From NCBI GenBank assembly GCA_017522515.1, contig JAFWZH010000002.1, positions 1 through 17,893 on the forward strand: a DNA stretch of 17,893 bases. Direction: 5' to 3'. Under the pieces are notes generated by a model. That model made no database searches. It had not been told where the DNA came from and was given only the letters and a program-made list of their open reading frames with translations. Shown piece by piece: positions 5,453 to 13,387 of this stretch. The stretch comes from Clostridia bacterium (GTDB lineage: Bacteria > Bacillota_A > Clostridia > UBA1212 > UBA1255). Made by a program: the position numbers and the translations under genes. Positions within the stretch are counted from its first letter, which is position 1, and the number at the start of each line of letters is the position of its first letter.

Positions 5453-6217
5453 ATGAAGATACAATACGCATCTGACATACATTTGGAGTTGTCAGATAAT
5501 TCAAGGTTTATAAACAATATGCCGTTTGAGGTTACTGGTGATGTATTAGTCTTCGCTGGTGATATAGGTTACTTGCGAGACAAGACTTTACCGAATATGA
5601 AGTTTTGGAAATGGGCATCGGCAAACTACCGAGAGGTGTTGTTGGTGCCCGGTAATCACGAGTTCTATGGTAATGGCGATGTATTAGCCTATGGCGATAG
5701 TTGGAGCCGTGAGATACTGCCTAATGTGCATTATTATCAGAACAAGGTGGTACGCATTGATGATACGGACTTCATTCTCTCTACTCTGTGGTCGCATATC
5801 CAGCCTCAGGACGAGTATTTTGTAAGTCGAGGTATGAACGATTTTAGGCAGATACGATATGGCGGTCGTAGGTTTACTACCGATGATTTTAATGCCGAGC
5901 ATCAAAAGTGTTTGTCGTTCATTAAACAGAGTGTCGACGAAAGTACGGCAGAGCATATTGTGGTAGTAACGCATCATCTGCCATCGTTGGCAGTCGTGGC
6001 TCCACAACATAAAGGCAGTCTACTTAATAGCGCCTTTGCAACGGAGTTGGGCGACTTCATTGCTGATAGCCATATCGATGTGTGGATTTTCGGACACTCG
6101 CACGCTAACGAGGAGGCAACTATTAGCAATACACGCCTTGTCTGCAATCAACTTGGCTATGTGGCCTACGGAGAGCATCTTGGTGGCTTTGATGGAGGTA
6201 AATTTATTGAGATATAG
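5453..6217 (+). CDS. Calcineurin-like metallophosphoesterase
   Basis: A 254-residue soluble protein with the full set of metal-binding motifs of the superfamily: DIH (residues 8-10), GDIG (36-39), GNHE (67-70), THH (173-175) and GHSH (214-217). This predicts a dinuclear metal centre and phosphodiester or phosphomonoester hydrolysis. The substrate cannot be told; nucleic acid or cyclic dinucleotide phosphodiesterase and protein phosphatase are all possible. The start is supported by a strong ribosome-binding sequence (AAGAGGAGA) 8-15 bp upstream, unusual for this genome type. It lies 15 bp after the coiled-coil gene and 34 bp before the small DUF6922-like gene, so the three are probably one operon. 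Confidence 0.9.
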   Translation: MKIQYASDIHLELSDNSRFINNMPFEVTGDVLVFAGDIGYLRDKTLPNMKFWKWASANYREVLLVPGNHEFYGNGDVLAYGDSWSREILPNVHYYQNKVVRIDDTDFILSTLWSHIQPQDEYFVSRGMNDFRQIRYGGRRFTTDDFNAEHQKCLSFIKQSVDESTAEHIVVVTHHLPSLAVVAPQHKGSLLNSAFATELGDFIADSHIDVWIFGHSHANEEATISNTRLVCNQLGYVAYGEHLGGFDGGKFIEI

Positions 6218-6251
6218 AAGTGTTTATTTAAGAAATAAAGAATAAGATATT

Positions 6252-6500
6252 ATGAGCAATCAACCTGATTTAACAAAATTTCGTGGTGCGATATTTTGGG
6301 ATACAGCAATAGAGAATATTGACTTCACAGCACATCGCGGTTATGTTATAAACCGCATTTTCGAGCGAGGTAACGAAGAGCAGATATTGGAGATAATTCG
6401 TTTTTATGGTATTGAAACTATTAAGAATGAAATAAGGCTCGATAGTAAATCTCCATTTGAAAGAAAGATTCGCGAGAACTTAGAGAAGTACATTTACTAA
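6252..6500 (+). CDS. DUF6922-like small protein
   Basis: An 82-residue protein. The pattern LTKFRGAIFWDTAIENIDFTAH, then VINRIFERGNEEQILEIIRFYG, is that of small Bacteroidota proteins annotated DUF6922, which in other genomes often stand next to AbiEii-type nucleotidyltransferase toxins in the manner of an antitoxin. No AbiEii gene is present here; its neighbours are the metallophosphoesterase upstream and, convergently, the Fic gene. Its role here is unknown. It ends 4 bp before a strong hairpin. Confidence 0.65.
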   Translation: MSNQPDLTKFRGAIFWDTAIENIDFTAHRGYVINRIFERGNEEQILEIIRFYGIETIKNEIRLDSKSPFERKIRENLEKYIY

Positions 6501-6504
6501 TAAA

Positions 6505-6555
6505 ATATGCTCCACATATGATGGTTTCCTGCTATCATAGTGGAGCATATATTAA
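6505..6555. terminator. Bidirectional terminator between convergent genes
   Basis: ATATGCTCCA (6505-6514) is the perfect complement of TGGAGCATAT (6541-6550). With one bulge the stem extends inward through TATGAT / ATCATA. On the minus strand it is followed by TTTTATT, so it should end the Fic transcript; on the plus strand it closes the metallophosphoesterase operon. Confidence 0.85.
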
Positions 6556-6589
6556 AGACAATTTAATGTTAAACTATTGGAGTGGTATG

Positions 6590-7702
6590 CTATCTCGAAA
6601 GTTCCTTATATGCAGCTAATCCCTTAACTGTTAATAAATACTTTTGGCGGGGGTGACGCGGAGAGTCAGGATAAAGCATACGAACATATCCTTCCCGCAT
6701 AGCAGGAGAAAGAGAATATTCGATAAAATTTGGTCTATCCTTTAATCCTACGGCAGCCATCATCTCCTTTACCGATAGCTGTTTCTCCGCAATAACACTA
6801 ATTAAATGCTTAACATTTTCGCTCTCTGGGATGACACTTGTTGGGGTGCTTGTTGGGGTACTTGTCGGGGTGTCCCCATCAAGTAATTCTTTTGCCTTGA
6901 TATGAAGATGTCTGTTCATTAGAACATTCTCTTCGCCCATCAAAAGGTTGCGGAAAAAGCGTTCAAGATGAATAGTTTCCTTATATATCCCTTTCTGAAG
7001 ATTCTGGTAGTTGGCTCGGACAAGAGCATTACGGAAGTACCATGAATTCTTCTCAAACGTGGTATTATTCACATCGAAGCCGAGTGAGCGTAGATACTTG
7101 ATGATGAATACTGCAGTTGTTCTTGTATTACCTTCACAGAATGGATGAATCTGCCAGATATCTGAAGTAAATTGAGCTATATGCTTAACGATCTCTGACA
7201 TATCCATACCTGTATACTTGAAATCTCGCTCTCTCTGAATGTCGTGTGATAAAGCATCTTTGAGTTCAAAGGCAAATCCATATGAAACAGATGCTCCATC
7301 CAATACCCATTCTTTTTTAGATATTTCGTAGTCACGCAAGATACCGGCATGTTTGAATATCCCAGTAAAAATTCTTTTGTGAATAGATGTCAATCCATGA
7401 AGGGAGAATGTGAAAGATGGCTCATTTATAATTTTGGCAATGTTTGCAGCGGCCTTATCTGCTTCCTCTTTTTCATCATCTTCTGGTGTTCGTGCGGTCT
7501 TTGATTGGTAATAAGTATCGATGAGTTCCTTTACCTGTTCAATGGTAATGTCCCCCTCAATATGCTTTGCAGCAGTTTCGTTCAGGTACTCAGAAGTCTT
7601 GAGTCCATCAACAGCCTGCAACCCAATCGCGGTTTTCCACGCCTCGGCTCTCTCTTTACCACCAGGCTCACCCATTTTTATGTATGTATCAAAGTCAATC
7701 AT
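6590..7702 (-). CDS. Fic family protein (AMPylase/nucleotidyltransferase) with VbhA-like N-terminus and C-terminal winged helix
   Basis: A 370-residue protein. Residues ~20-70 (AIGLQAVDGLKTSEYL, then HIEGDITIEQVKELIDTYY) resemble the VbhA-type antitoxin segment that clamps the Fic active site, although the classical inhibitory Glu position reads Asp here. The Fic core spans ~95-255 with the signature HPFCEGNTR (186-194): catalytic His186 is present, and the usual GNGR is GNTR, a common variant. Three TPTS repeats form the linker (278-289). Residues ~297-368 look like the Fic-type C-terminal winged helix. Expected activity is transfer of AMP or another nucleotide to a target hydroxyl. Stand-alone Fic proteins of this type are known as phage-defence or toxin genes. 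It lies 105 bp after the KAP gene on the same strand with no evident promoter between, so it may be the last gene of that operon. Confidence 0.9.
   Translation of the reverse strand: MIDFDTYIKMGEPGGKERAEAWKTAIGLQAVDGLKTSEYLNETAAKHIEGDITIEQVKELIDTYYQSKTARTPEDDEKEEADKAAANIAKIINEPSFTFSLHGLTSIHKRIFTGIFKHAGILRDYEISKKEWVLDGASVSYGFAFELKDALSHDIQRERDFKYTGMDMSEIVKHIAQFTSDIWQIHPFCEGNTRTTAVFIIKYLRSLGFDVNNTTFEKNSWYFRNALVRANYQNLQKGIYKETIHLERFFRNLLMGEENVLMNRHLHIKAKELLDGDTPTSTPTSTPTSVIPESENVKHLISVIAEKQLSVKEMMAAVGLKDRPNFIEYSLSPAMREGYVRMLYPDSPRHPRQKYLLTVKGLAAYKELSR
6836..6871 (-). repeat. Three tandem 12-bp repeats encoding TPTS in the Fic linker
   Basis: On the coding strand the units are ACCCCGACAAGT, ACCCCAACAAGC and ACCCCAACAAGT. 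Each encodes Thr-Pro-Thr-Ser, between the Fic core and the winged helix. In-frame units of this kind can change copy number by slippage without breaking the protein. Confidence 0.9.
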
Positions 7703-7807
7703 ATTGCAATGTTAATTATATTAATCCGCTTTATTCCCAACAACTCGCACCTCACTGTCATTATAGAATCGAATGGATATTTTATACATTATATTAATGA
7801 AATTATA

Positions 7808-10800
7808 TTACTCTGATTGTAATACTCCTATTGATTCGGCAAAAGCAATAAATTGCTTATTTTCTTTAAGTTCTCCATCAATAAGAGCTTGTACCTTATC
7901 TTTAAAATCGTTACTGTCTTCTCCTGCATTTGATACGACCTTATTCATCAATTCACTATGCATAATTAATAATTGTACATTAGCAGAATCATCAAGTATT
8001 GATGGTATGAAAATAGTTCTTAAAGCATCTTGTTTTTCTTCTATCTTTGCATACTGGAGTAAATCTTTTCCTATAAGTTTAAACAAATTATCAGACATTA
8101 TCGCATTACCAGAACAGAATAAATCTCTAATGTTCTTAAATGTGCTGACTAATGACCTCTTGTGTTTCAGCGCAAGATCTCTAATTGCGTTATAACTTGT
8201 TGTGTCAAAATCATTAGCCTCGCCTTTCACTTTCTTCCCTAATAAGTTTTTAAACGCTTCATATGCATTTTGCACCTTTGGCTCTAACAATAATAGAAGT
8301 TTGTAATTCTTGGACTTCTTGGAAATTTCTACCTCCCATGTATCTACTGAAAGAGACATTAAGTATTCCATGCATTTTTCTTTGCAGTGTTTAGTCAGTT
8401 TATTATCCATTGAAACACTATCCTCAAAAAAAACATATGGTATAGTATTAATATTGCCTATTGTAATTCTGCTAGTATCCCATGAATTTAATCTCGATAT
8501 TAAAGTGTCAGAATCAATGCCCGAGTTTATGATATCATCGTAACTCTTGAGAATAGTTAGCAAATTCAATCGGGAAGTTCCTCTTGATTTCAAAGTAATT
8601 GAATTTGCGACACTACATAGCAAAGGATATTTTGATGCATTTAATAATATATCTCCATAATCAATGTAGTTCTCAATCTCTGAAGCTACTTTCTCAACAA
8701 TTTCATCATCAGTACTTTTCAAAACATTAGTAAATGGAGAATTGTAAGAAGTTGAGAAATTATCCAATCTAGACAATCTCATACATATTAGATCGTAATA
8801 AAATTCACTTTCTTCGTCCATATTCCTAAACAAAGAGTAGATATCTGAATCAGATAGAATCTTATCAACTGGGCGTTTAATTTCTTTTAAACGCTTATAC
8901 AAAACGACTAACTTTTCTTCATCTGATGTATTATTGTCAATGAGTTCTATTAGTCTTGATTCATATAAATCGAGTCCGTTATACTCCTTATTTAAGATTG
9001 ACATTACGCTAAGTTTCTCGAAGTAGGATTCATCTTTTGAAGCTAAGAATTCATCGAGCTTATTCATATTGCACACAATCTTATATTTATTATAATCTTT
9101 CTGTGCAAGTTTTACGTAGTCGATAAAGTTTTGAGGCTCTACTTCAACTTCACTATAATATTTGCTTGGTTCCAATCCATCCAAATCATTAAGTTGCAAT
9201 AAACTCTCGTAATAGTTTATTGCATCAAATGGTTTAGCTTTTAGTAAATCATGTATGACTTGCTTGAGATATTTATCCTTATTGGAAATATTACACAATA
9301 ATATTTTTTGATATTCCTGTAAAATCGGTTCTGCCGTTTGCAGTTTTTTATAGATGCAATCCCAATGTTTTGAACTTCTGACATCAATACATGTATTTAA
9401 AGCTAACACAGCATTAGGAATGTTAGTAACATTGGGTAATGCATTTTCTAGTAATTTGTCAAAAATAGCCAATTTGCTTATTTGTTGTATGTCGTCTTGT
9501 TCATTGGCATCAAGAGCCTTTCTTATTTTATCTACATACACGATATCCAAAGCTTTTTCCGGTGGAAGTTGATAGTATAATGCAGATATAAATTTCGGTA
9601 AATTTTCATCGTTTTTATAAAGGAACTCTACGCCTCCAAGATATCTAGGAGTTATAATCTCTGCAGGATCTTTTGCAATATTATTTTTTCCGAATATAAA
9701 TAATGCTATGTATTCGTCTGGAACCGTATCTATAGTAATTTGCTTTATCGAAACAAATTCATTTATAAATGAAATAATGTCTCGTGGTGTTTGTCTTTCG
9801 GACAGATGGTCATAAATCTGAGTGACTCTACTATTGGTCTCTAATTCTAATCCAAAAGCCTCTTTCCACTGCATTGCAAAGTATGCTTTCCAATCAGACA
9901 TCATAGGAGGTGAAACTCTATAAATTACATTGAAGGTCTTGTTGATATAATCGTCACCGAAATAATTAGACTTATCATTGTTTGTTGTAGACATATTACT
10001 AAATGCTCCCTTGATATGAGATCTATCAAAAGGAACAATCACTATGATATTTTCATATGTTTGTTCTGCAAAGAATGTATGGATGGCTGCCCAAAGTTCT
10101 TGAATACTATTTTGTGGAAGTCTATCCATATTGTCAAATACTATGACAAGTTTATGACCGTCAATATCCTTATCTATTTCTGATATCCAGTTTCTAAAGT
10201 CTCTGCTTGACGGCTCTTCGTCATATATGGTTTCATACTTCATTGAGGCTTCAATATTGTTAGAGCCTTTTTCACTAGTAAAATCTAAATACGAAAAGAA
10301 TAATTCTCCAATAACATTTGCAAAATTTGTGGGTTGACCATATTTCTTCATGTTTCTCACTTGTAAGTGATAAACAGCATAAATAGAGAGAAGAAATATA
10401 ATCAGCCAGTATATGATTTTACCAATAGTGGGCTCTATACAACTATCTAATAATACAAATATTGGTAATAAAATAGCTAGTACTGCTGCGACTTTTGAAA
10501 TAGCACTTAACTCCTTTGTTATTTTAGAACCAACACTACGTTTCCTTGACAACAACTGAAGGAGCCTACCATTCCATTTATTATGATTAATGATTTTAGC
10601 ATCATCAACCAAATAGCTAGTAAGATTCTCTAATATAGAGCGACGCTGAAAATCAGTTTGATGTCCCCATGCATCATAGATGAAAAAATGGTACTTACTT
10701 GATGTGGTTTTGTCATTAAGCTTATTTTTTATCAGACTGACCATATTTGATTTTCCAGAGCCCCAGCCACCATCTAATCCTACGATTTTTACACAGCCTT

Positions 10801-10939
10801 TTTCTAATACATTTGCTATATTTTGAGCAATAGAGTCGTGAGACTTACCCTCAAATAAATCTTGCTCACATAATTTATTTGTGAGAAATTTGGGGTATTG
10901 AGCAGTGTCTTGTTTTTTAGGTTTCATACCACGCTTCAT
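7808..10939 (-). CDS. KAP family P-loop NTPase, membrane-anchored
   Basis: A 1043-residue protein. Walker A is GGWGSGKSN (residues 57-65). Two hydrophobic helices (~150-166 and ~174-192) are inserted between Walker A and Walker B, as is characteristic of KAP NTPases. Walker B is LVIVFDNMDRL (264-274), followed by the conserved VPFDR (~304-308). The ~600-residue C-terminal part is helical, without a family I recognise. KAP NTPases are inner-membrane-associated and include the phage-exclusion protein PifA of plasmid F. A role as membrane-linked effector or sensor of the operon is inferred. A second in-frame Met (residue 5) is an alternative start. It follows the winged-helix gene by 38 bp. Confidence 0.88.
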   Translation of the reverse strand: MKRGMKPKKQDTAQYPKFLTNKLCEQDLFEGKSHDSIAQNIANVLEKGCVKIVGLDGGWGSGKSNMVSLIKNKLNDKTTSSKYHFFIYDAWGHQTDFQRRSILENLTSYLVDDAKIINHNKWNGRLLQLLSRKRSVGSKITKELSAISKVAAVLAILLPIFVLLDSCIEPTIGKIIYWLIIFLLSIYAVYHLQVRNMKKYGQPTNFANVIGELFFSYLDFTSEKGSNNIEASMKYETIYDEEPSSRDFRNWISEIDKDIDGHKLVIVFDNMDRLPQNSIQELWAAIHTFFAEQTYENIIVIVPFDRSHIKGAFSNMSTTNNDKSNYFGDDYINKTFNVIYRVSPPMMSDWKAYFAMQWKEAFGLELETNSRVTQIYDHLSERQTPRDIISFINEFVSIKQITIDTVPDEYIALFIFGKNNIAKDPAEIITPRYLGGVEFLYKNDENLPKFISALYYQLPPEKALDIVYVDKIRKALDANEQDDIQQISKLAIFDKLLENALPNVTNIPNAVLALNTCIDVRSSKHWDCIYKKLQTAEPILQEYQKILLCNISNKDKYLKQVIHDLLKAKPFDAINYYESLLQLNDLDGLEPSKYYSEVEVEPQNFIDYVKLAQKDYNKYKIVCNMNKLDEFLASKDESYFEKLSVMSILNKEYNGLDLYESRLIELIDNNTSDEEKLVVLYKRLKEIKRPVDKILSDSDIYSLFRNMDEESEFYYDLICMRLSRLDNFSTSYNSPFTNVLKSTDDEIVEKVASEIENYIDYGDILLNASKYPLLCSVANSITLKSRGTSRLNLLTILKSYDDIINSGIDSDTLISRLNSWDTSRITIGNINTIPYVFFEDSVSMDNKLTKHCKEKCMEYLMSLSVDTWEVEISKKSKNYKLLLLLEPKVQNAYEAFKNLLGKKVKGEANDFDTTSYNAIRDLALKHKRSLVSTFKNIRDLFCSGNAIMSDNLFKLIGKDLLQYAKIEEKQDALRTIFIPSILDDSANVQLLIMHSELMNKVVSNAGEDSNDFKDKVQALIDGELKENKQFIAFAESIGVLQSE

Positions 10940-10977
10940 TTTGTTAATATTATACTAAATGGTTGAGATGTATGCTT

Positions 10978-12402
10978 TCAATTAATTATTTCAATACTTA
11001 AGTTAAGATTCAGAACTTTTGATATCTCCTTTATCTGCTCATACTTTGTAGGAGTATCTGAACAGGTATTTACAAGCCAACCATTACCAACAGGCTTGCA
11101 TGGCTTTTCATATCTTGGCTTAGGATTCTTTAGAACTAGATTATCTGCACAAACAATAATACCCAGATCTCGTACTCGTTCTGGACCAGCATATTTAACA
11201 ACCTCAACCAAAACTTCTAAAACCTTGTTTGGTTGAATTGTTTTACCGTCGGGGAATATTACCTTAATCTTTTGTCTGGTTGATGTACTTGGTTCATCCT
11301 CCAGATTGATAATTTCACCAGTAGCAACAGATACAATATCTATCTTCAAATCCAATTCTAATTCATTAGATATCTTGATAAGGTCCTCTCTCTTTCTGCG
11401 AGTATTTATATTAGTGAAGACTAACCAACCATCAGCTATTTCTCGCTGTGCAGAAGCATACTGTTGGCTGCGTTCTTTTGTTACCAAATTAACCCCAGCA
11501 TGCACGATGTTTAATTCATGTATAAGATCTGGGAAGTTCGACTCAATAACCTCAATAAAAGTATCTACTACTTTTTTATGCTGAATAACCTTCCCATCAG
11601 GAAATGTTACTCGTAATATTTCGGATTTTTCTTTCTTCTTGTCTTTCTGTTCTTCGTCTCTCAGCTCAATTCGTAATAAGCCATCTCGATCATCAATGTC
11701 AACCGATTTACAAGTACCCTCTACATCTAATATATTATTATACAATATATGGTATTTGTCACATTCTGACAAGCAAATAGATAGAAGTTTCCATACGCTA
11801 GGAATTCTTCTATTAATGGTAGAGATAGATAAAAATCCCATATAACTTTTGAGATGTATGTCTCGTTGAGTTATATCTTTGACTATTTGTGCATATAGTG
11901 GGTCTCTTAAAAGTGTTCTAGCGAGCAAACTAGTGCGCCTTTCTTGATTTAGGTCTAAATATACATATCCAAGACAACTGAGATACCAATGATTATAATA
12001 TTCAAAAACTAAACCTAATTGCGATGCTGTTTTTATCTGATTTTCACCATATTTGCGTAATGCACTACTTTTGTTACTTGAAATAAACTCAGAAAGTAAA
12101 ATACCTATTTCTGCACAATCAAATCCTAAATTATTTTCCTCTATTAATGCTTTACACAAATACGACTCGCATGCAGTAAATGAACTACACTGTGTTATAT
12201 GTGAACTATCTATTTGGTGATTGCTTGGAGAGTCTTTTAAATATGTAATGAAATCAGCATACGGAATATCTATAACTTTATTTATGTACTCTAATATACG
12301 ATCTTTAGGGACGATATAATCTACATCGTCCAGAATTTTTTCATTAATCATTTTCTCGTTTTCCTGTGAGAAGAAAAATTTTATAAGATCGTAATTATTC
12401 AT
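10978..12402 (-). CDS. Winged-helix protein with tandem-duplicated C-terminal domain, function unknown
   Basis: A 474-residue protein. Residues ~112-215 (LRKYGENQIKTASQLGLV, WYLSCLGYVYLDL, LLARTLLRDPLYAQIV, GFLSISTINRRIPSVWKLL) fit the winged-helix module found in many defence-associated DNA-binding proteins (DUF7226-like). After a charged spacer (~247-260) come two copies of a ~96-residue domain: A at 262-357 and B at 378-473. They share FPDGK(V/T)IQ..KV, a hydrophobic helix, L.I......NLV, GWLV.T and I(S/K).(E/V)L.L.L.I(D/E)I. I do not recognise this domain by name. It lies 13 bp after ParB protein B and 38 bp before the KAP gene, so it could supply DNA recognition for the operon (inference). 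Confidence 0.75.
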   Translation of the reverse strand: MNNYDLIKFFFSQENEKMINEKILDDVDYIVPKDRILEYINKVIDIPYADFITYLKDSPSNHQIDSSHITQCSSFTACESYLCKALIEENNLGFDCAEIGILLSEFISSNKSSALRKYGENQIKTASQLGLVFEYYNHWYLSCLGYVYLDLNQERRTSLLARTLLRDPLYAQIVKDITQRDIHLKSYMGFLSISTINRRIPSVWKLLSICLSECDKYHILYNNILDVEGTCKSVDIDDRDGLLRIELRDEEQKDKKKEKSEILRVTFPDGKVIQHKKVVDTFIEVIESNFPDLIHELNIVHAGVNLVTKERSQQYASAQREIADGWLVFTNINTRRKREDLIKISNELELDLKIDIVSVATGEIINLEDEPSTSTRQKIKVIFPDGKTIQPNKVLEVLVEVVKYAGPERVRDLGIIVCADNLVLKNPKPRYEKPCKPVGNGWLVNTCSDTPTKYEQIKEISKVLNLNLSIEIIN

Positions 12403-12415
12403 ATCACATTATATG

Positions 12416-13387
12416 TTATACCATACTCGATAGTGCTGCTATTATCTTTTTAATAGCAAACTTAATCGATGGATCTTGTACATATTCTCTAATGTCTTCT
12501 CTATTGTCTGTTAAGTACGACACGAAATTATCTACTTTAGCTTGGATCGCTTCTATTTTTGTTTCGGTACTTACTAACTCCAAAGCTTCGTCTATAGTTA
12601 AACTTCCATCTAATAATCCTTCTTTTGCATCGGTGGAATTTTCACCTTTTGATTTTAGGACTTTGCCGATTTTTCTAATATCTTTAGATTCAGGAATCTT
12701 ATCATCTTTAATTTGCTCAATCAAGGTCTGTGCGATATTGAGACCTGGGTTATCTTCATCCGCTTTCTTGATATCGGCATTCTTGTGCAACTCGAAATAA
12801 TAACTCCATTTGGATGGTTCTGTATCGGAAGCCTCCAACATCATTTTATATACAGCGATAAACTGTTTGGCTACAGAATGCTGTAATCCAAACTCATCTG
12901 CTAATGCCGTGATAGGCTTCCTTGATGTTTGTGTCCTACGATATAAATAGCCAGCCTGCTCGAATGGACTCCAGGGTGTTTTACCAATAATATGTAGCGT
13001 TCCCAAGAGACTGAAAACCACATCATCGCTAGTGTCGTCAGGAAGCACATTACACCTTATCTCCGCCCACTTAATAGGGTCTTTTTCTGCAAGTATTCTA
13101 TATGCTGCAAGTCGACTATTACCCTCTAACACAACATTGCGTCGCACAATAATAGGCTCAAGAAGACCACCATTAACCTCAATACTTTGCTTCAAGGTTT
13201 TTACGCTATCGAGTTTTTTCATAGCGGTCTCAATCACTTTCTGCGTAGGATTATCTCCTATTTCAGCGTGAATCGTGTTGTAGATACGAGGATTTTCGGG
13301 ATAGAAATCCAAGTCTGAATGTTTTAGAAACTTTTCTTCTACCTCAATGTGCTGTCCAGCAATGATGATAATTCTCTTTGTGTCCAT
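12416..13387 (-). CDS. ParB/Srx-fold protein B
   Basis: A 323-residue protein. The ParB/sulfiredoxin-fold domain covers residues ~22-115: YPENPRI (29-35), helix with LKQSIEVNGGLLEPIIVRR (65-83), and the catalytic-loop motif LEGNSRLAAYRIL (87-99), in place of the GERR of chromosomal ParB. A central helical part (~135-190) fits the ParB helix-turn-helix region (TALADEFGLQHSVAKQFIAVYKM). This fold includes CTPases, ATP-dependent kinases, sulfiredoxin and ATPases of DNA-modification systems. A partitioning role is unlikely, as there is no ParA. It overlaps the SNF2 stop by 1 nt (TAATG), so it is translationally coupled. A second, diverged ParB-fold protein is encoded three genes upstream. Confidence 0.85.
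   Translation of the reverse strand: MDTKRIIIIAGQHIEVEEKFLKHSDLDFYPENPRIYNTIHAEIGDNPTQKVIETAMKKLDSVKTLKQSIEVNGGLLEPIIVRRNVVLEGNSRLAAYRILAEKDPIKWAEIRCNVLPDDTSDDVVFSLLGTLHIIGKTPWSPFEQAGYLYRRTQTSRKPITALADEFGLQHSVAKQFIAVYKMMLEASDTEPSKWSYYFELHKNADIKKADEDNPGLNIAQTLIEQIKDDKIPESKDIRKIGKVLKSKGENSTDAKEGLLDGSLTIDEALELVSTETKIEAIQAKVDNFVSYLTDNREDIREYVQDPSIKFAIKKIIAALSSMV

Noticed and set aside
7703..7807. Promoter for the Fic gene
   Set aside because: No TAnnTTTG box with a TTTG at 19-21 bp was found on the minus strand. The segment is AT-rich but featureless, so readthrough from the KAP gene is equally likely.
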